This document shows positions 17,765 to 27,146 of a stretch of 64,000 nucleotides of DNA, in pieces. Under the pieces are notes generated by a model. The model was not told the origin of the DNA. It searched no databases and saw nothing but the letters and a program-made list of their open reading frames with translations. A program made the translations under genes and the position numbers. Every line of letters begins with the position of its first letter. The stretch's first letter is position 1. Origin of the DNA: an uncultured Pseudomonadales bacterium (GTDB taxonomy: Bacteria > Pseudomonadota > Gammaproteobacteria > Pseudomonadales > Balneatricaceae); NCBI GenBank assembly GCA_943787595.1, contig CALSNA010000004.1:186001-250000 (forward strand). The letters are read 5' to 3'.

Positions 17765-18604
17765 CTACTCGGTTGGTACAGATGATCCCACTGTCACAGA
17801 GTTTGGCTTGTTGGTTAGATCGCCAGCTGGTTGAAGTGGTTGCTGATACAATTCCATAATTTGAGCAGTGATAGAGATAGCGATTTCTATAGGTCGTTTG
17901 CCTTCAATGCCAACCTTGCCCATAGGGCAATGTAGATCATGCAACTGGTCATCAGTAAAGCCACGTTGCGATAGTCGCTGACGAAACCTACGACCCTTGG
18001 TCACAGAACCGATCACACCCAGATAAAGGGCATCACCACGTTTTAATACTGCCTCTGTCAAGGCTAAGTCCATGCCATGATGGTGTGTCATGACTAGAAA
18101 ACAACTGCCAGGAGTGGCCTTGTCAACCTGGTCTACTGGATGTTCATGATGGCGCATTTGGACGCTTTGAGGACAGTTAGCCGGGAACATGTCGTAACGG
18201 CTATCGACCCAGGTTACTGATATTGGTAGTTGAGCCAGCAGTGGTACCAGTGCACGCCCTACATGGCCAGCCCCGAATACTGTGATTGGTAACTGTCGCA
18301 TTATAAAAGGCTCAAATAATAGTGTGACGCGTCCACCACAACACTGTCCTAAACTAGCGGCCAAGGGGTAATGTTGCAATAACAGTTGTGCTGATTGCTG
18401 TTTCTGCAACATATAACGGGACTGTTTGATGGCTTTATATTCCAAATGCCCCCCACCAATGGTGTCAAACTGTTGGTCGGCAGTTACCAACATTTTGGTA
18501 CCCTCAGTGCGAGGTGCTGAACCTTGCACTGCCACTACCGTAATCAAAACATAATCCAGATTCTTGGACTCACAGTTTTGCAGGGCTATAAACCAACCTT
18601 TCAT
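17765..18604 (-). CDS. xdhC: Xanthine dehydrogenase accessory protein XdhC
   Basis: XdhC binds molybdenum cofactor, promotes its sulfuration and hands it to XdhB. The N-terminal XdhC/CoxI block has A-P-R-T-E-G-T-K-M and I-G-G-G-H-L-E-Y-K-A (about 30-55) plus C-C-G-G-R-V near 88; the C-terminal Rossmann part has V-F-G-A-G-H-V-G-R-A-L near 111 and L-G-V-I-G-S near 215. Its start overlaps the xdhB stop by four bases. Length 279 is normal. Confidence 0.93.
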   Translation of the reverse strand: MKGWFIALQNCESKNLDYVLITVVAVQGSAPRTEGTKMLVTADQQFDTIGGGHLEYKAIKQSRYMLQKQQSAQLLLQHYPLAASLGQCCGGRVTLLFEPFIMRQLPITVFGAGHVGRALVPLLAQLPISVTWVDSRYDMFPANCPQSVQMRHHEHPVDQVDKATPGSCFLVMTHHHGMDLALTEAVLKRGDALYLGVIGSVTKGRRFRQRLSQRGFTDDQLHDLHCPMGKVGIEGKRPIEIAISITAQIMELYQQPLQPAGDLTNKPNSVTVGSSVPTE

Positions 18605-20967
18605 TCAGATGCCTTAGCACAAGTGTTTCCATGGTTGTCCATGGATTGCAAGGCCCAAAGTACTCTTTCAGGAGTGGCTGGAGTATCTAAGGATGGGTTG
18701 GTACGGTAATCATCTAGGCTACTAATCGCATCACGCAGGGCTGACCACACTGAAATCGCGAGCATAAAGGGCGGTTCGCCCACAGCCTTGGAACGAAACA
18801 CCGTTTTAGCCTGGTTAGGGCTATCAGTCAGTAGCTGAACATTGAACTGGGTTGGGGTATCGCCTATCGCCGGGATCTTGTAGCTGGCACCACTGTCCGT
18901 TTGCAGACGTCCTTCATTGCCCCACACCAGTTCTTCAGTAGTTAACCATCCTAGACCTTGAATAAAGCCACCTTCAATCTGGCCCTGGTCTAGCGCCGGG
19001 TTGATACTGTTACCAACATCATGCAATATATCCACTCGCCTTAAATGATGCATCCCAGTCAGGGTATCCACTTCCACCTCACTGACTGCTGCGCCACAGG
19101 CATAATAGAAAAAGGGCTGGCCGGCAGCGGAGGATCGATCATAATGAATTTTTGGAGTACGGTAGTAACCGGTTGCTGATAGGGATATGCGGGCCATATA
19201 TGCAGCTTGGCACAGTTCAGCAAAACTCATACTATGCCCATTCCAGTTGACCTGTTGATTGGCAAACACAACATCTTCTGCCTTGGCTTGGTGCTGTTGT
19301 TGTAAGAAGTCAATCAGCCGGCTTTTGATGGTTAAGGCAGCATTGCGGGCTGCCTGGCCATTTATATCAGTGCCACTAGAGGCTGCCGTGGGTGAGGTAT
19401 TGGGCACTTTGTCAGTGCGTGTTGATGTGACCTCAACAGTTTCCATCTCGACCCCTAATTCAGCTGCTACTATCTGGGCTACCTTGGTGTGCAATCCTTG
19501 ACCCATTTCGGTACCACCGTGGTTGATTTGGATACTGCCATCGATATAGACATGCAATAAGGCACCAGCCTGATTTAGATGCTGCACTGTAAAAGAAATG
19601 CCAAATTTTACTGGGGTTAGGGCTAAACCTCGTTTATAGCGCTTGGACTGACGATTCCAGTTACCAATTTCATCACGTCTGGTCCAGTAGTCACTGGTGT
19701 CTGCTAGCTCTCTTATCACTCGTTCTAGTGCTGGCTCTGATACTGCTTGGTGGTAGGGAGTTAGGCTTCTATCATTCCCGGAGTATAGGTTGTCTAACCT
19801 GATATTGAGGGGATCACGTCCGACTCTACGGGCAATATCGTCCATTACCTGTTCAATCAATATCATGCCCTGGGGACCACCAAAGCCACGGTACGCAGTA
19901 TTTGAGGTTGTGTGGGTTAACCATCTATGGCCAGTGATTTGTACGGCAGGCAAAAAATAGGCATTATCAGCGTGGAACATGGCTCGGTCAACAATGGCAT
20001 CGGATAAGTCAGGGCTACAGCCACAAAGGCCATTAAATTCCAGCTTTAGGGCTTGCAATTCACCTTGGTCATTGAATCCGATATCGGCTCGGTTAATGAA
20101 TGGGTGACGTTTGCCTGTTAGTACCATATCATCGCGCCGGGCTAGGCGTAACTTAACGGGGCGTTGGTTACGCACTGCTAACACTGCAGCCAGACAAGCC
20201 CACTGGGCTGCCTGAGTCTCTTTACCGCCAAATCCACCTCCCATACGGCGGGTATCGACTATTACCCGGTGCATAGCAAGTCCCAATACTTCAGCCACCA
20301 GTTTTTGCACTTCAGTCGGGTGCTGGGTGGAAGAGTAAACTGTCACGCCACCTTGTTCTGCTGGATAAGCCAGGGCCGCTTGCCCTTCTAGATAAAAGTG
20401 TTCTTGCCCACCGATACATTGTTCAATTTGCAACCGCTGCGGTGCCTGTTTCAATGCGGATGTCCACTCACCCCGTTGCATGGTATGTGGAGGTCTTACG
20501 GTTGCCTGCTGTGCACGGGCAGAGGTCTCATCAAGGATGGGTTGCTGGGAAACATATTCCACTTGAGCCAACTGAGCAGCACAGCGAGCAGTGTGATAAC
20601 TGTTTGCCAACACTGCAAATAATGGCTGGCCATAAAATTGTACTTGGTCTGGTGCTAATATGGGATCACCTGGAAATACAGGTCCAATGTCAGTATGTCC
20701 AGGCACATCAGCAATGGTGATAACATCAACGACACCCACCATTTGCCGCACTGGCTGAAGATTCATATGGGTGATGGTTGCACGAGCTTGTTCCGCCATT
20801 CCTACATAGGCGTGTAGTACATTCGCTGGAGTAAGCAAATCATCCACATAGCGCGCTTTTCCGGTGACATGCAACACCGCACTCTCGTGATGTAGATTGT
20901 GTCCAGCATGTTGTTGTTTGTAATCTGATGGCTGTTGCTTTGATTGCAATTTTGGCATTTTTCTCAT
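18601..20967 (-). CDS. xdhB: Xanthine dehydrogenase molybdopterin-binding subunit
   Basis: Large Moco subunit (788 residues) of the bacterial XdhAB enzyme, which oxidises hypoxanthine and xanthine to urate. Visible motifs: G-G-G-F-G-G-K-E-T-Q for Moco binding (about 242), the substrate arginine region A-Y-R-G-F-G-G-P-Q-G (about 360), G-T-E-M-G-Q-G near 497, and K-A-V-G-E-P-P near 730 carrying the catalytic glutamate. The start overlaps the xdhA stop (ATGA). All key residues are present, so the enzyme should be active. Confidence 0.95.
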   Translation of the reverse strand: MRKMPKLQSKQQPSDYKQQHAGHNLHHESAVLHVTGKARYVDDLLTPANVLHAYVGMAEQARATITHMNLQPVRQMVGVVDVITIADVPGHTDIGPVFPGDPILAPDQVQFYGQPLFAVLANSYHTARCAAQLAQVEYVSQQPILDETSARAQQATVRPPHTMQRGEWTSALKQAPQRLQIEQCIGGQEHFYLEGQAALAYPAEQGGVTVYSSTQHPTEVQKLVAEVLGLAMHRVIVDTRRMGGGFGGKETQAAQWACLAAVLAVRNQRPVKLRLARRDDMVLTGKRHPFINRADIGFNDQGELQALKLEFNGLCGCSPDLSDAIVDRAMFHADNAYFLPAVQITGHRWLTHTTSNTAYRGFGGPQGMILIEQVMDDIARRVGRDPLNIRLDNLYSGNDRSLTPYHQAVSEPALERVIRELADTSDYWTRRDEIGNWNRQSKRYKRGLALTPVKFGISFTVQHLNQAGALLHVYIDGSIQINHGGTEMGQGLHTKVAQIVAAELGVEMETVEVTSTRTDKVPNTSPTAASSGTDINGQAARNAALTIKSRLIDFLQQQHQAKAEDVVFANQQVNWNGHSMSFAELCQAAYMARISLSATGYYRTPKIHYDRSSAAGQPFFYYACGAAVSEVEVDTLTGMHHLRRVDILHDVGNSINPALDQGQIEGGFIQGLGWLTTEELVWGNEGRLQTDSGASYKIPAIGDTPTQFNVQLLTDSPNQAKTVFRSKAVGEPPFMLAISVWSALRDAISSLDDYRTNPSLDTPATPERVLWALQSMDNHGNTCAKASE

Positions 20968-22436
20968 GCAGCGCCCTCCTGAGTTAGAGCATCGTGCGAT
21001 AATGCTTTTTGCAAGAAGTCCTGCAGCAGATTCTGAGTAACTTGGCGTCGATAGGCAGCACTGGCCCGAAAGTCACTAATTGGTTGAAAGTCTTTTGCTA
21101 AAGTGTTGCCACAGGCATTAATCAGGTTATGGTCTAAAGTCTGACCTTGTAATAGGCTCTCTGTAGTTCGGGCTCTGGCTGGAGTTGCCGCTAGCCCGCC
21201 GGCGCCAATGGCTACTTGCTGCACTACACCAGACTGCAATACAATCGATAAAGCTAGACACACCGCTGAAATATCGTCTTCTTTGCGCTTTGATACCTTA
21301 GCCATGAAGAATTGTTGCCTCGCCACTGGTAACGGGATTAGGATACTGTGAATAAATTCAGCTGGTCGCAACACTGTTTGGCGATAACCTAAATAAAAGT
21401 CACTTAGGGCTATAGTACGTTGTTGCGATCCGCGTTGCAGTACCACCTGACTATCCAGCGCCAGCAGCGCTGGTGGCGTATCGGCAATGGGTGATGCACT
21501 GGCAATGTTACCTGCCATAGTGCCTTGGTGACGAATCTGCCTGGACCCTAGCCACGTTAATATGTCAGCAAAAGCTGGGTAATATGGTCTTAAAAAAGAT
21601 TCCATTTGCAGCAAGCTGACAGCAGCACCGATGACTAAATGTCGCTCTTGTTGTTGCAATTGGTTCAACTCAGTGATTTGCTTTAAGTTTATCAGGGAAG
21701 GTAATGGTTGCAATTTCTGGGTCAGCTCAAGACTAAGATCGGTAGCCCCAGCCACTAGCCGGGCTTCTGGACATGCAGTGTAGGCCAAACTCAGATCAGC
21801 TACATTGGTTGGGCTGTAAAAGCCCTGCCAAGTGGATGTGGTCGGCTGTGCATTGCTGTTGTTGATCGCCGTAAGGCGTGCTATCAGTTTTTCTTTGTCA
21901 ACCAGTAGTAGATCATCTGCTCGTGAGCGTGGGGCTAAACTGTCAGCTGCCAGTAATATGGGCTGGTAACCAGTACACCGACATAAATTACCGGATAGCG
22001 CTTGTTCTACTTCATGGCGGTGATTAGCAAAATTGACTTCAGAATCCAGTTGCTGTGGCTCAGTATTCCACCACCAACCCAGTAGTGACATCACAAAACC
22101 AGGGGTGCAGAATCCACATTGGCTGCCATGATGATCTACTAATGCTTGCTGAACTGGGTGTAGGTTGCCTTCCTGTTGTAGACTTTCTACGGTTAGTACA
22201 TGATGACCTGCTAGACTACCCATGAAGCAGATACAGGCATTGATACTACGATACTTAAGCTGTCCTTCTTCTTCAACTTGGCCCACTAATACGGTACAGG
22301 CACCACAATCGCCAGCGGCACAGCCTTCTTTACTACCTGTGAGTTGACGTTCCTCCCTTAACCACTGCAACAGGGTTAAATCTGAAACTGTAGCATCCCA
22401 CTGTATTAGTTCCTGATTCAGCATAAATTCAATCAC
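20964..22436 (-). CDS. xdhA: Xanthine dehydrogenase small subunit (2Fe-2S, FAD)
   Basis: First gene of the operon. The 490-residue subunit holds a plant-type [2Fe-2S] cluster with Cys39, 44, 47 and 68, a second cluster with Cys107, 110, 152 and 154 (C-G-F-C-T-P-G-F and L-C-R-C-T-G-Y), then an FAD domain with L-V-A-G-A-T-D-L and G-N-I-A-S-A-S-P-I-A-D. Electrons pass from XdhB through the clusters to FAD and NAD+. A decayed second copy of its 3' end lies at 26.6 kb. The start ATG is preceded by a weak purine stretch. Confidence 0.95.
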   Translation of the reverse strand: MIEFMLNQELIQWDATVSDLTLLQWLREERQLTGSKEGCAAGDCGACTVLVGQVEEEGQLKYRSINACICFMGSLAGHHVLTVESLQQEGNLHPVQQALVDHHGSQCGFCTPGFVMSLLGWWWNTEPQQLDSEVNFANHRHEVEQALSGNLCRCTGYQPILLAADSLAPRSRADDLLLVDKEKLIARLTAINNSNAQPTTSTWQGFYSPTNVADLSLAYTACPEARLVAGATDLSLELTQKLQPLPSLINLKQITELNQLQQQERHLVIGAAVSLLQMESFLRPYYPAFADILTWLGSRQIRHQGTMAGNIASASPIADTPPALLALDSQVVLQRGSQQRTIALSDFYLGYRQTVLRPAEFIHSILIPLPVARQQFFMAKVSKRKEDDISAVCLALSIVLQSGVVQQVAIGAGGLAATPARARTTESLLQGQTLDHNLINACGNTLAKDFQPISDFRASAAYRRQVTQNLLQDFLQKALSHDALTQEGAA

Positions 22437-23052
22437 AGTTACACGATCCTCAACATTTTTTGATTATATTCTCAAAACCCGTCTTGGTAGTCAAATGCCC
22501 ATTTGCCATAAATTGATACCAAAGAAGGGCTTTATTGCATCCGTCCCAACCTTCAAAAAATCACTTATCAATAACAGGTACTATGATGGGCTTCTTAGCG
22601 TATATTTTCAGCAAGATTGCTGTAATGACCCAAAGTAGAATACGGTGATTTATGAGTGTTAGATAAAAGCCAGTTGTTTTGCATAATTAGTCATCTCAGT
22701 GTAATAGCTTGACTACGGATTTTGCCGGTCGTCTGAAGTAAGGTATGCTACTGACGTGATACGAATAATTTTTTCAATAAAATCTGTATGTTAATGGGAA
22801 TTTTATTATAAATTATTGAAATATAAGTAAAAATTTTGTATAAAAAATACACAATTTGTGCTGAAAGCCCTTTTTTATAGCTTTAAGGAATGATTTTCAG
22901 GATTTATCAACAGCCTTATGCACAGTTAAAGTGGATATCTTACCGATCTTTCATAATGGCACAACTGACCAGTCAGCAGGACTGCTTTTACGGATTAGCG
23001 AGTCTTTTTCAAGTATCTGGACCAGCGCTGTCGGCACGCAATAAAACTATTA
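22437..23052. other. Spacer upstream of xdhA
   Basis: About 615 bp with no gene. It should carry the xdhA promoter on the minus strand and lies beyond the 3' end of prc. No clean operator or T-run terminator was identified. Confidence 0.4.
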
Positions 23053-25146
23053 TTACATCAGATTAACCATATCGATCAAGACATGACCGCTGGCTTTTAA
23101 GTAAGGATCATTGTCAGGTTCATAGTCAGGCGTAGTATGCCCATTTAGTGTATTGACAGGTTCCATGTCCTTTGACTGCCTTAGCTCATTTAGAGTCTGC
23201 AGATACCAACTATCTTCGGCCAATTTATAAGCCTGTCTAGTCTTTTGATTTAAACTGACTGCTGTTTCCATGGCTCTGTTTTTAGCTACAATCTTTCGAG
23301 TATAATTGAAATCTGGATCTTGTAGGCTACGTTCTTGCTGGCTTTGTTGTAGATAGGGTGCTGCCTGTTGTAAGTTGAGCATTGCTGTATAGCTAATCGG
23401 TGTTATTTCATCCCATTGTAGAGCTGTTGTAAGAGCGCTTTCACCAATCTTTTGTGGGTCTTCCCAAGCTGGTAGTGCAATATCTGGAATAACGCCTTGG
23501 TGTTGGGTACTTGCTCCAGAAATGCGATAGAACTTGGCCTGGGTGAGCTTCAGTTTGCCATACCGCATGGGTATCATACTCTGTACAGTACCTTTGCCAA
23601 ACGTTTGGCTGCCAATGACAATGCCACGTTGATAGTCTTGCATAGCCCCGGCAAAGATTTCCGATGCTGATGCACTAAGACGGTTAACCAACACCACCAG
23701 AGGTCCGGTGTAGTTGATTTCGGCATTAGGATCACCCAGCAGATTGAGACGGCCACTGGCACCGCGAATCTGCACAGTACCCCCGGTGGTAATAAACAGT
23801 CCGATCAATTTATTGGCTTCACTGAGGGAGCCACCACCATTGTTGCGTAAATCAATAATGATACCTTCCACCTGTTGTGTTTGCAGTTGTTCCAGAATCG
23901 ATTTTACATCACGGCTGGTGCTTTTATAGTTTGGATCGCCTGCCTGTTGAGCCGCAAAATCGTGGTAGAATGTTGGTATAGTGATGACTCCGATGCGGTA
24001 ATTAATGTCGTTTTGTTTTATATTGATCAGGCTGGATTTAGCTGACTGTTCTTCTAAGTTAACTTTATTACGGACAATCTGAATTTCAGTACGGCTTTTA
24101 TCCTGGCTGTTGTTTGCAATAATTTGTAGTCTCACCAAGCTGCCCTTAGGACCTCTAACCAGCTTAACTACATCATCTAAGCGCCATCCAACTACATCAA
24201 CTATTTCACCATGCTGGCCTTGAGCCACGCCAACAATAAGATCTGATACCTTGAGTTCACCAGCCTTATCAGCTGGACCTGCAGGTATTAGCCTGACTAC
24301 TTTGGTATAGTCATTGTCGCGCTGCAGTACAGCACCTATTCCTTCCAAAGACAAGCTCATATCAATATTAAAATTTTCTAGTTGGTGGGGTGGATAGTAC
24401 TGTGTATGTGGATCAATCACACTAGTATAGGCATTAACCAACTGTTGAAAAGCATCTTTGTTACTGTATTGTAGCAAGCGTTTGTGTAAATTCTGATACC
24501 GTTTGGTGAGCCGATCCTGGATCATCTGATCTGGTTCTTCCTCCAAGCGTCCCATCAGCACTTCATGTTTAACTTGTCGGCGCCATAGATCTCGCAAGGC
24601 TTCAAGATTTTGTAACCAGGGTTGTTTGCTGCGATCGGTATGCAAGTGCTCGTCAAGCCCAAAATTGAAATCATACAGCACAGGCTCAACTAGACTTAGA
24701 CTATAGCTTGCAAATGCAAGACGGCGTTGATGAATCAGGTTAAATAAATCATTCATTAGCTCCCATTGCTCTGAACGAAACACATCATCGAGCTCGGTTT
24801 TCAGCACAGCAAAGTAAGCTAGATCTTGCTGACTAAGCAAGCTATGGTAAGGATCAAGGTTATTAAGAAGTGTTGTGGTTATCTCTAGGGCTAATTGATC
24901 ATTGAGCATTTTTGGTTGGTAGTGTTGTCGTTCCAATTGACCGATAATATCATGCAGAATCTGGATTTGGGTGTGATTGAAGTTTACTGGTTGTAAGTTT
25001 ACTACTGAATCATCTACCTCTGCGAATGTCGGTTGAATTGATAACATCCAGCATGCCAGAAGCCCCAACAATATTTGTGTTAATCGATAGACGATATCTG
25101 AATATCTTGCTTGGTGGCTACTGCTGGTGGGATTGGAAAAATTCAT
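23053..25146 (-). CDS. prc: Tail-specific protease (carboxy-terminal processing)
   Basis: Periplasmic Prc/Tsp protease that degrades ssrA-like or C-terminally marked proteins and trims penicillin-binding protein 3. A signal sequence spans about residues 23-42 (I-L-L-G-L-L-A-C-W-M-L, cut near T-F-A). Then an N-terminal DUF3340-like helical region, a PDZ domain (about 255-345, with S-L-E-G-I-G-A-V-L and G-P-A-D-K-A-G) and the S41 core. The Ser-Lys dyad is seen as S-A-S-A-S-E-I-F and F-G-K-G-T-V-Q, 25 residues apart as in E. coli Tsp. Length 697 is normal. It stands alone; a Fur-like palindrome lies 150 bp upstream. Confidence 0.95.
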   Translation of the reverse strand: MNFSNPTSSSHQARYSDIVYRLTQILLGLLACWMLSIQPTFAEVDDSVVNLQPVNFNHTQIQILHDIIGQLERQHYQPKMLNDQLALEITTTLLNNLDPYHSLLSQQDLAYFAVLKTELDDVFRSEQWELMNDLFNLIHQRRLAFASYSLSLVEPVLYDFNFGLDEHLHTDRSKQPWLQNLEALRDLWRRQVKHEVLMGRLEEEPDQMIQDRLTKRYQNLHKRLLQYSNKDAFQQLVNAYTSVIDPHTQYYPPHQLENFNIDMSLSLEGIGAVLQRDNDYTKVVRLIPAGPADKAGELKVSDLIVGVAQGQHGEIVDVVGWRLDDVVKLVRGPKGSLVRLQIIANNSQDKSRTEIQIVRNKVNLEEQSAKSSLINIKQNDINYRIGVITIPTFYHDFAAQQAGDPNYKSTSRDVKSILEQLQTQQVEGIIIDLRNNGGGSLSEANKLIGLFITTGGTVQIRGASGRLNLLGDPNAEINYTGPLVVLVNRLSASASEIFAGAMQDYQRGIVIGSQTFGKGTVQSMIPMRYGKLKLTQAKFYRISGASTQHQGVIPDIALPAWEDPQKIGESALTTALQWDEITPISYTAMLNLQQAAPYLQQSQQERSLQDPDFNYTRKIVAKNRAMETAVSLNQKTRQAYKLAEDSWYLQTLNELRQSKDMEPVNTLNGHTTPDYEPDNDPYLKASGHVLIDMVNLM

Positions 25147-25530
25147 ATTAACCTTTTCTTGTGCGAGCTAATTTCAGGCTGTACGGGGGATAAATCACAT
25201 GCTAAAAATGTCGTATTCAATACTATCTTGGATAGTAGGTTGGTTGCAATCATTTAACCCCAAGTTAGTAGTTGATGTAATAAGACAAATCTAGAATGAT
25301 AATCATACCTAAATTTTACATTTGGATATGTATTATGACCTGCAAAGGCTTCTATGCTGAATTTCCAATAAATTATTTATAAAGTTATATTTTACGGTTT
25401 CTCAACAGTATAGGGAGATCTAATTAGAGTTTAGATCTGTCCCGCCAGCTGTAATTTAAAGACTGTTTTTATACTTAAAATCAGGGCGCTAAGTATTAAT
25501 GTTGACCATAGTTCTAGCCTAGACCGGTAA
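25147..25530. other. Spacer upstream of prc
   Basis: Holds the prc promoter region on the minus strand and the palindrome at 25296-25306. No gene seen. Confidence 0.4.
25288..25308. promoter_or_regulatory. Fur-box-like palindrome
   Basis: Contains the perfect 11-base core ATGATAATCAT (25296-25306) that forms the centre of the Fur consensus; the flanks match less well. It lies about 150 bp before the prc start on the side of the decayed region, so it may have served prc or a lost gene. Confidence 0.45.
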
Positions 25531-25581
25531 CAACAACTCGTCATCTGGTTAAAGCGTACTTATCCAGATGACGAGTTGTTG
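25531..25581. repeat. Perfect 18-bp inverted repeat with 15-base loop
   Basis: Left arm 25531-25548 and right arm 25564-25581 are exact reverse complements, starting CAACAACTCGTC. The loop is AT-rich. There is no T-run on either strand, so it is not a typical intrinsic terminator. It sits in DNA that otherwise holds only remnants. Confidence 0.9.
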
Positions 25582-26299
25582 CCAGTGTTGCATGAGACAA
25601 TCTATAAAAGCCTATTTATCCAGTCACGATGTATATTGAAAAATTAGTTTCAGAAGCCCCCTGCAGACTAAACGGCCTTTGCTTTAATAACTATTGTAGC
25701 TGTTGTGGTCGTGCTCACACGTCAAGTGAAGTGATTGCCTATTCAGTAGTTGCGTCAGACGTTAACCTGTGAGCGGCATGCAAGTGTACGACCAGAAAGC
25801 CTTCACGATGGCGACTGGCACCCGGGTCTACTTTTATCATCTTGGGAATGCTTGGCAGGAAAAAGTAAATGGAAATAGGTATTGACCCTTACACCAGTAT
25901 TTTCCGAAAAAGACAAATCTGTCCATATACTTACAGGCAAAATCAGACAAACTCGCTAAAAATTTCAATCTGCATCTAGGGGAAGCACTCGATTTACAGA
26001 CCCTGTCAGGTAAACTCAATGAATTGTTGCCATGATCGATTGAATCTATGGCAGCGTACTTCGCCAAATAATTCAGGTAAAGGCCTTCGTTATTGAACAC
26101 TGCTGCGATGCCTTCCCTATGCGGATGATGGATCAGCTGTTTTAAAGTATCTACCAATGGCTATTATGACTGACATCTTTGTGAGCCCAGTCAGAGGCAT
26201 CAGGGCAACGTCTATTTAAGCCACATGATAGCCAGTTACATCGGGCTAATGAGTGTGTACGGTCACCCTGGTATTTGAAGCGCTACAGTATGACGGCAA
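25582..26299. other. Decayed region, no gene assigned
   Basis: About 700 bp. A 106-codon minus frame at 25837-26157 (ending in a Cys/Phe-rich tail) is not recognised and has no ribosome site. The sequence has mixed coding-like patches in several frames, as expected from an old pseudogene, but no family could be named. Confidence 0.3.
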
Positions 26300-26560
26300 A
26301 CCATGCAGTCCTATGTGGAATGAGTCACTGATGTAACCTGCATGCTCTACGAGAGAACAATGGTTTTCTCTGGCTGTGGTGATTAATACCACGGTGCCAT
26401 TGATATTGTACTTCTAAGTTGACCACCAATGAGATCCAGTGTTTCTTGCTGCCACACAAAGTGATCTTGAGTATGGGCGCAGTAGGCAGTGGTTACGACA
26501 ATGTGGTAGCAGAAAGCTTCTTTGGTTGATTGAAACGAAAAAAGTCAGTGGGTGCAGCCA
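26300..26560 (+). pseudogene. IS3-family OrfB remnant
   Basis: In shifting + frames the sequence gives V-T-D-V-T-C-M (about 26323), T-R-E-Q-W-F-S-L-A-V-V-I-N (about 26348), then Q-C-F-L-L-P-H-K-V-I-L-S-M-G-A-V-G-S-G-Y-D-N-V-V-A-E-S-F-F-G followed by a stop (about 26431-26535). These are the ordered OrfB blocks V-T-D-I-T-Y-I, L-Y-L-A-V-V-I-D and S-M-S-R-x-G-x-C-Y-D-N-A-x-A-E-S-F-F. The middle is deleted and frames are broken. Confidence 0.65.
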
Positions 26561-26633
26561 TAAAACCAGATTTGATGTGTTTGATTATATTGAATGATTT
26601 TAATAGCCAGAGAAAAAGGCATAAGCTGATTCA

Positions 26634-26783
26634 AATTTCTCATGTGGCGCCCTCCTGAGTTAGAGACTCGTGCAATAATGCTTGTTGCAAGAAGTTCTGC
26701 AGAAAATTTTGAGTAACTTGGCGTCGATAGGCAGCGATGGTTTAAAAGCCACGAATTGGTTGAAAGTATTTTGCTAAACGTGC
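26634..26783 (-). pseudogene. Decayed duplicate of the xdhA 3' end
   Basis: About 145 bp align base by base with the end of xdhA and the xdhB start junction (20958-21108), in the same orientation, with roughly four of five bases identical; for example GCGCCCTCCTGAGTTAGAG and CTTGGCGTCGATAGGCAGC occur in both. The copy keeps the xdhA stop and the ATG of xdhB but no more of either gene. Confidence 0.85.
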
Positions 26784-27146
26784 TTGACTGATTGCCTAAA
26801 CTATCGGATCAACATATCTTTTCCCAGTTTTTCAAGTCTTAACATGCAACATATTTTGTACATTGCTGCACAGATAATCCATCTGTGTTTCAGTAAAATA
26901 GTTGCAGATGATTAGTCATATTTCTGCTGACTAAAGTTAGTTCTTTTGATGTGACAATGCAGGTCAGTGTTATCGTTGGTGCAGTTGACTAATTGCCAGT
27001 ATTATTAAGCACCTTAAGAAATATCTTGTGTCATTGCATGGGTGTGTCTGGGAAGACCATGAGGTGATCATTTGACCAGCAAGCCATCGCTTACCAATTT
27101 GATAAGACCATCATTGCCTGCCATACTGGTCTTAATATAAGATTTA
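26784..27146. other. Spacer, nothing recognised
   Basis: Between the xdhA fragment and yaaA. No frame or RNA seen. Confidence 0.35.

Noticed and set aside
22850-22890. AAAGC...GCTTT stem with T-run as a terminator
   Set aside because: Five-base stem with an 11-base loop is too weak, and the T-run is in the loop rather than after the stem.
25837-26157. 106-codon minus frame in the decayed region
   Set aside because: No recognisable motif, odd Cys/Phe-rich tail and no ribosome site; treated as part of the remnant DNA.
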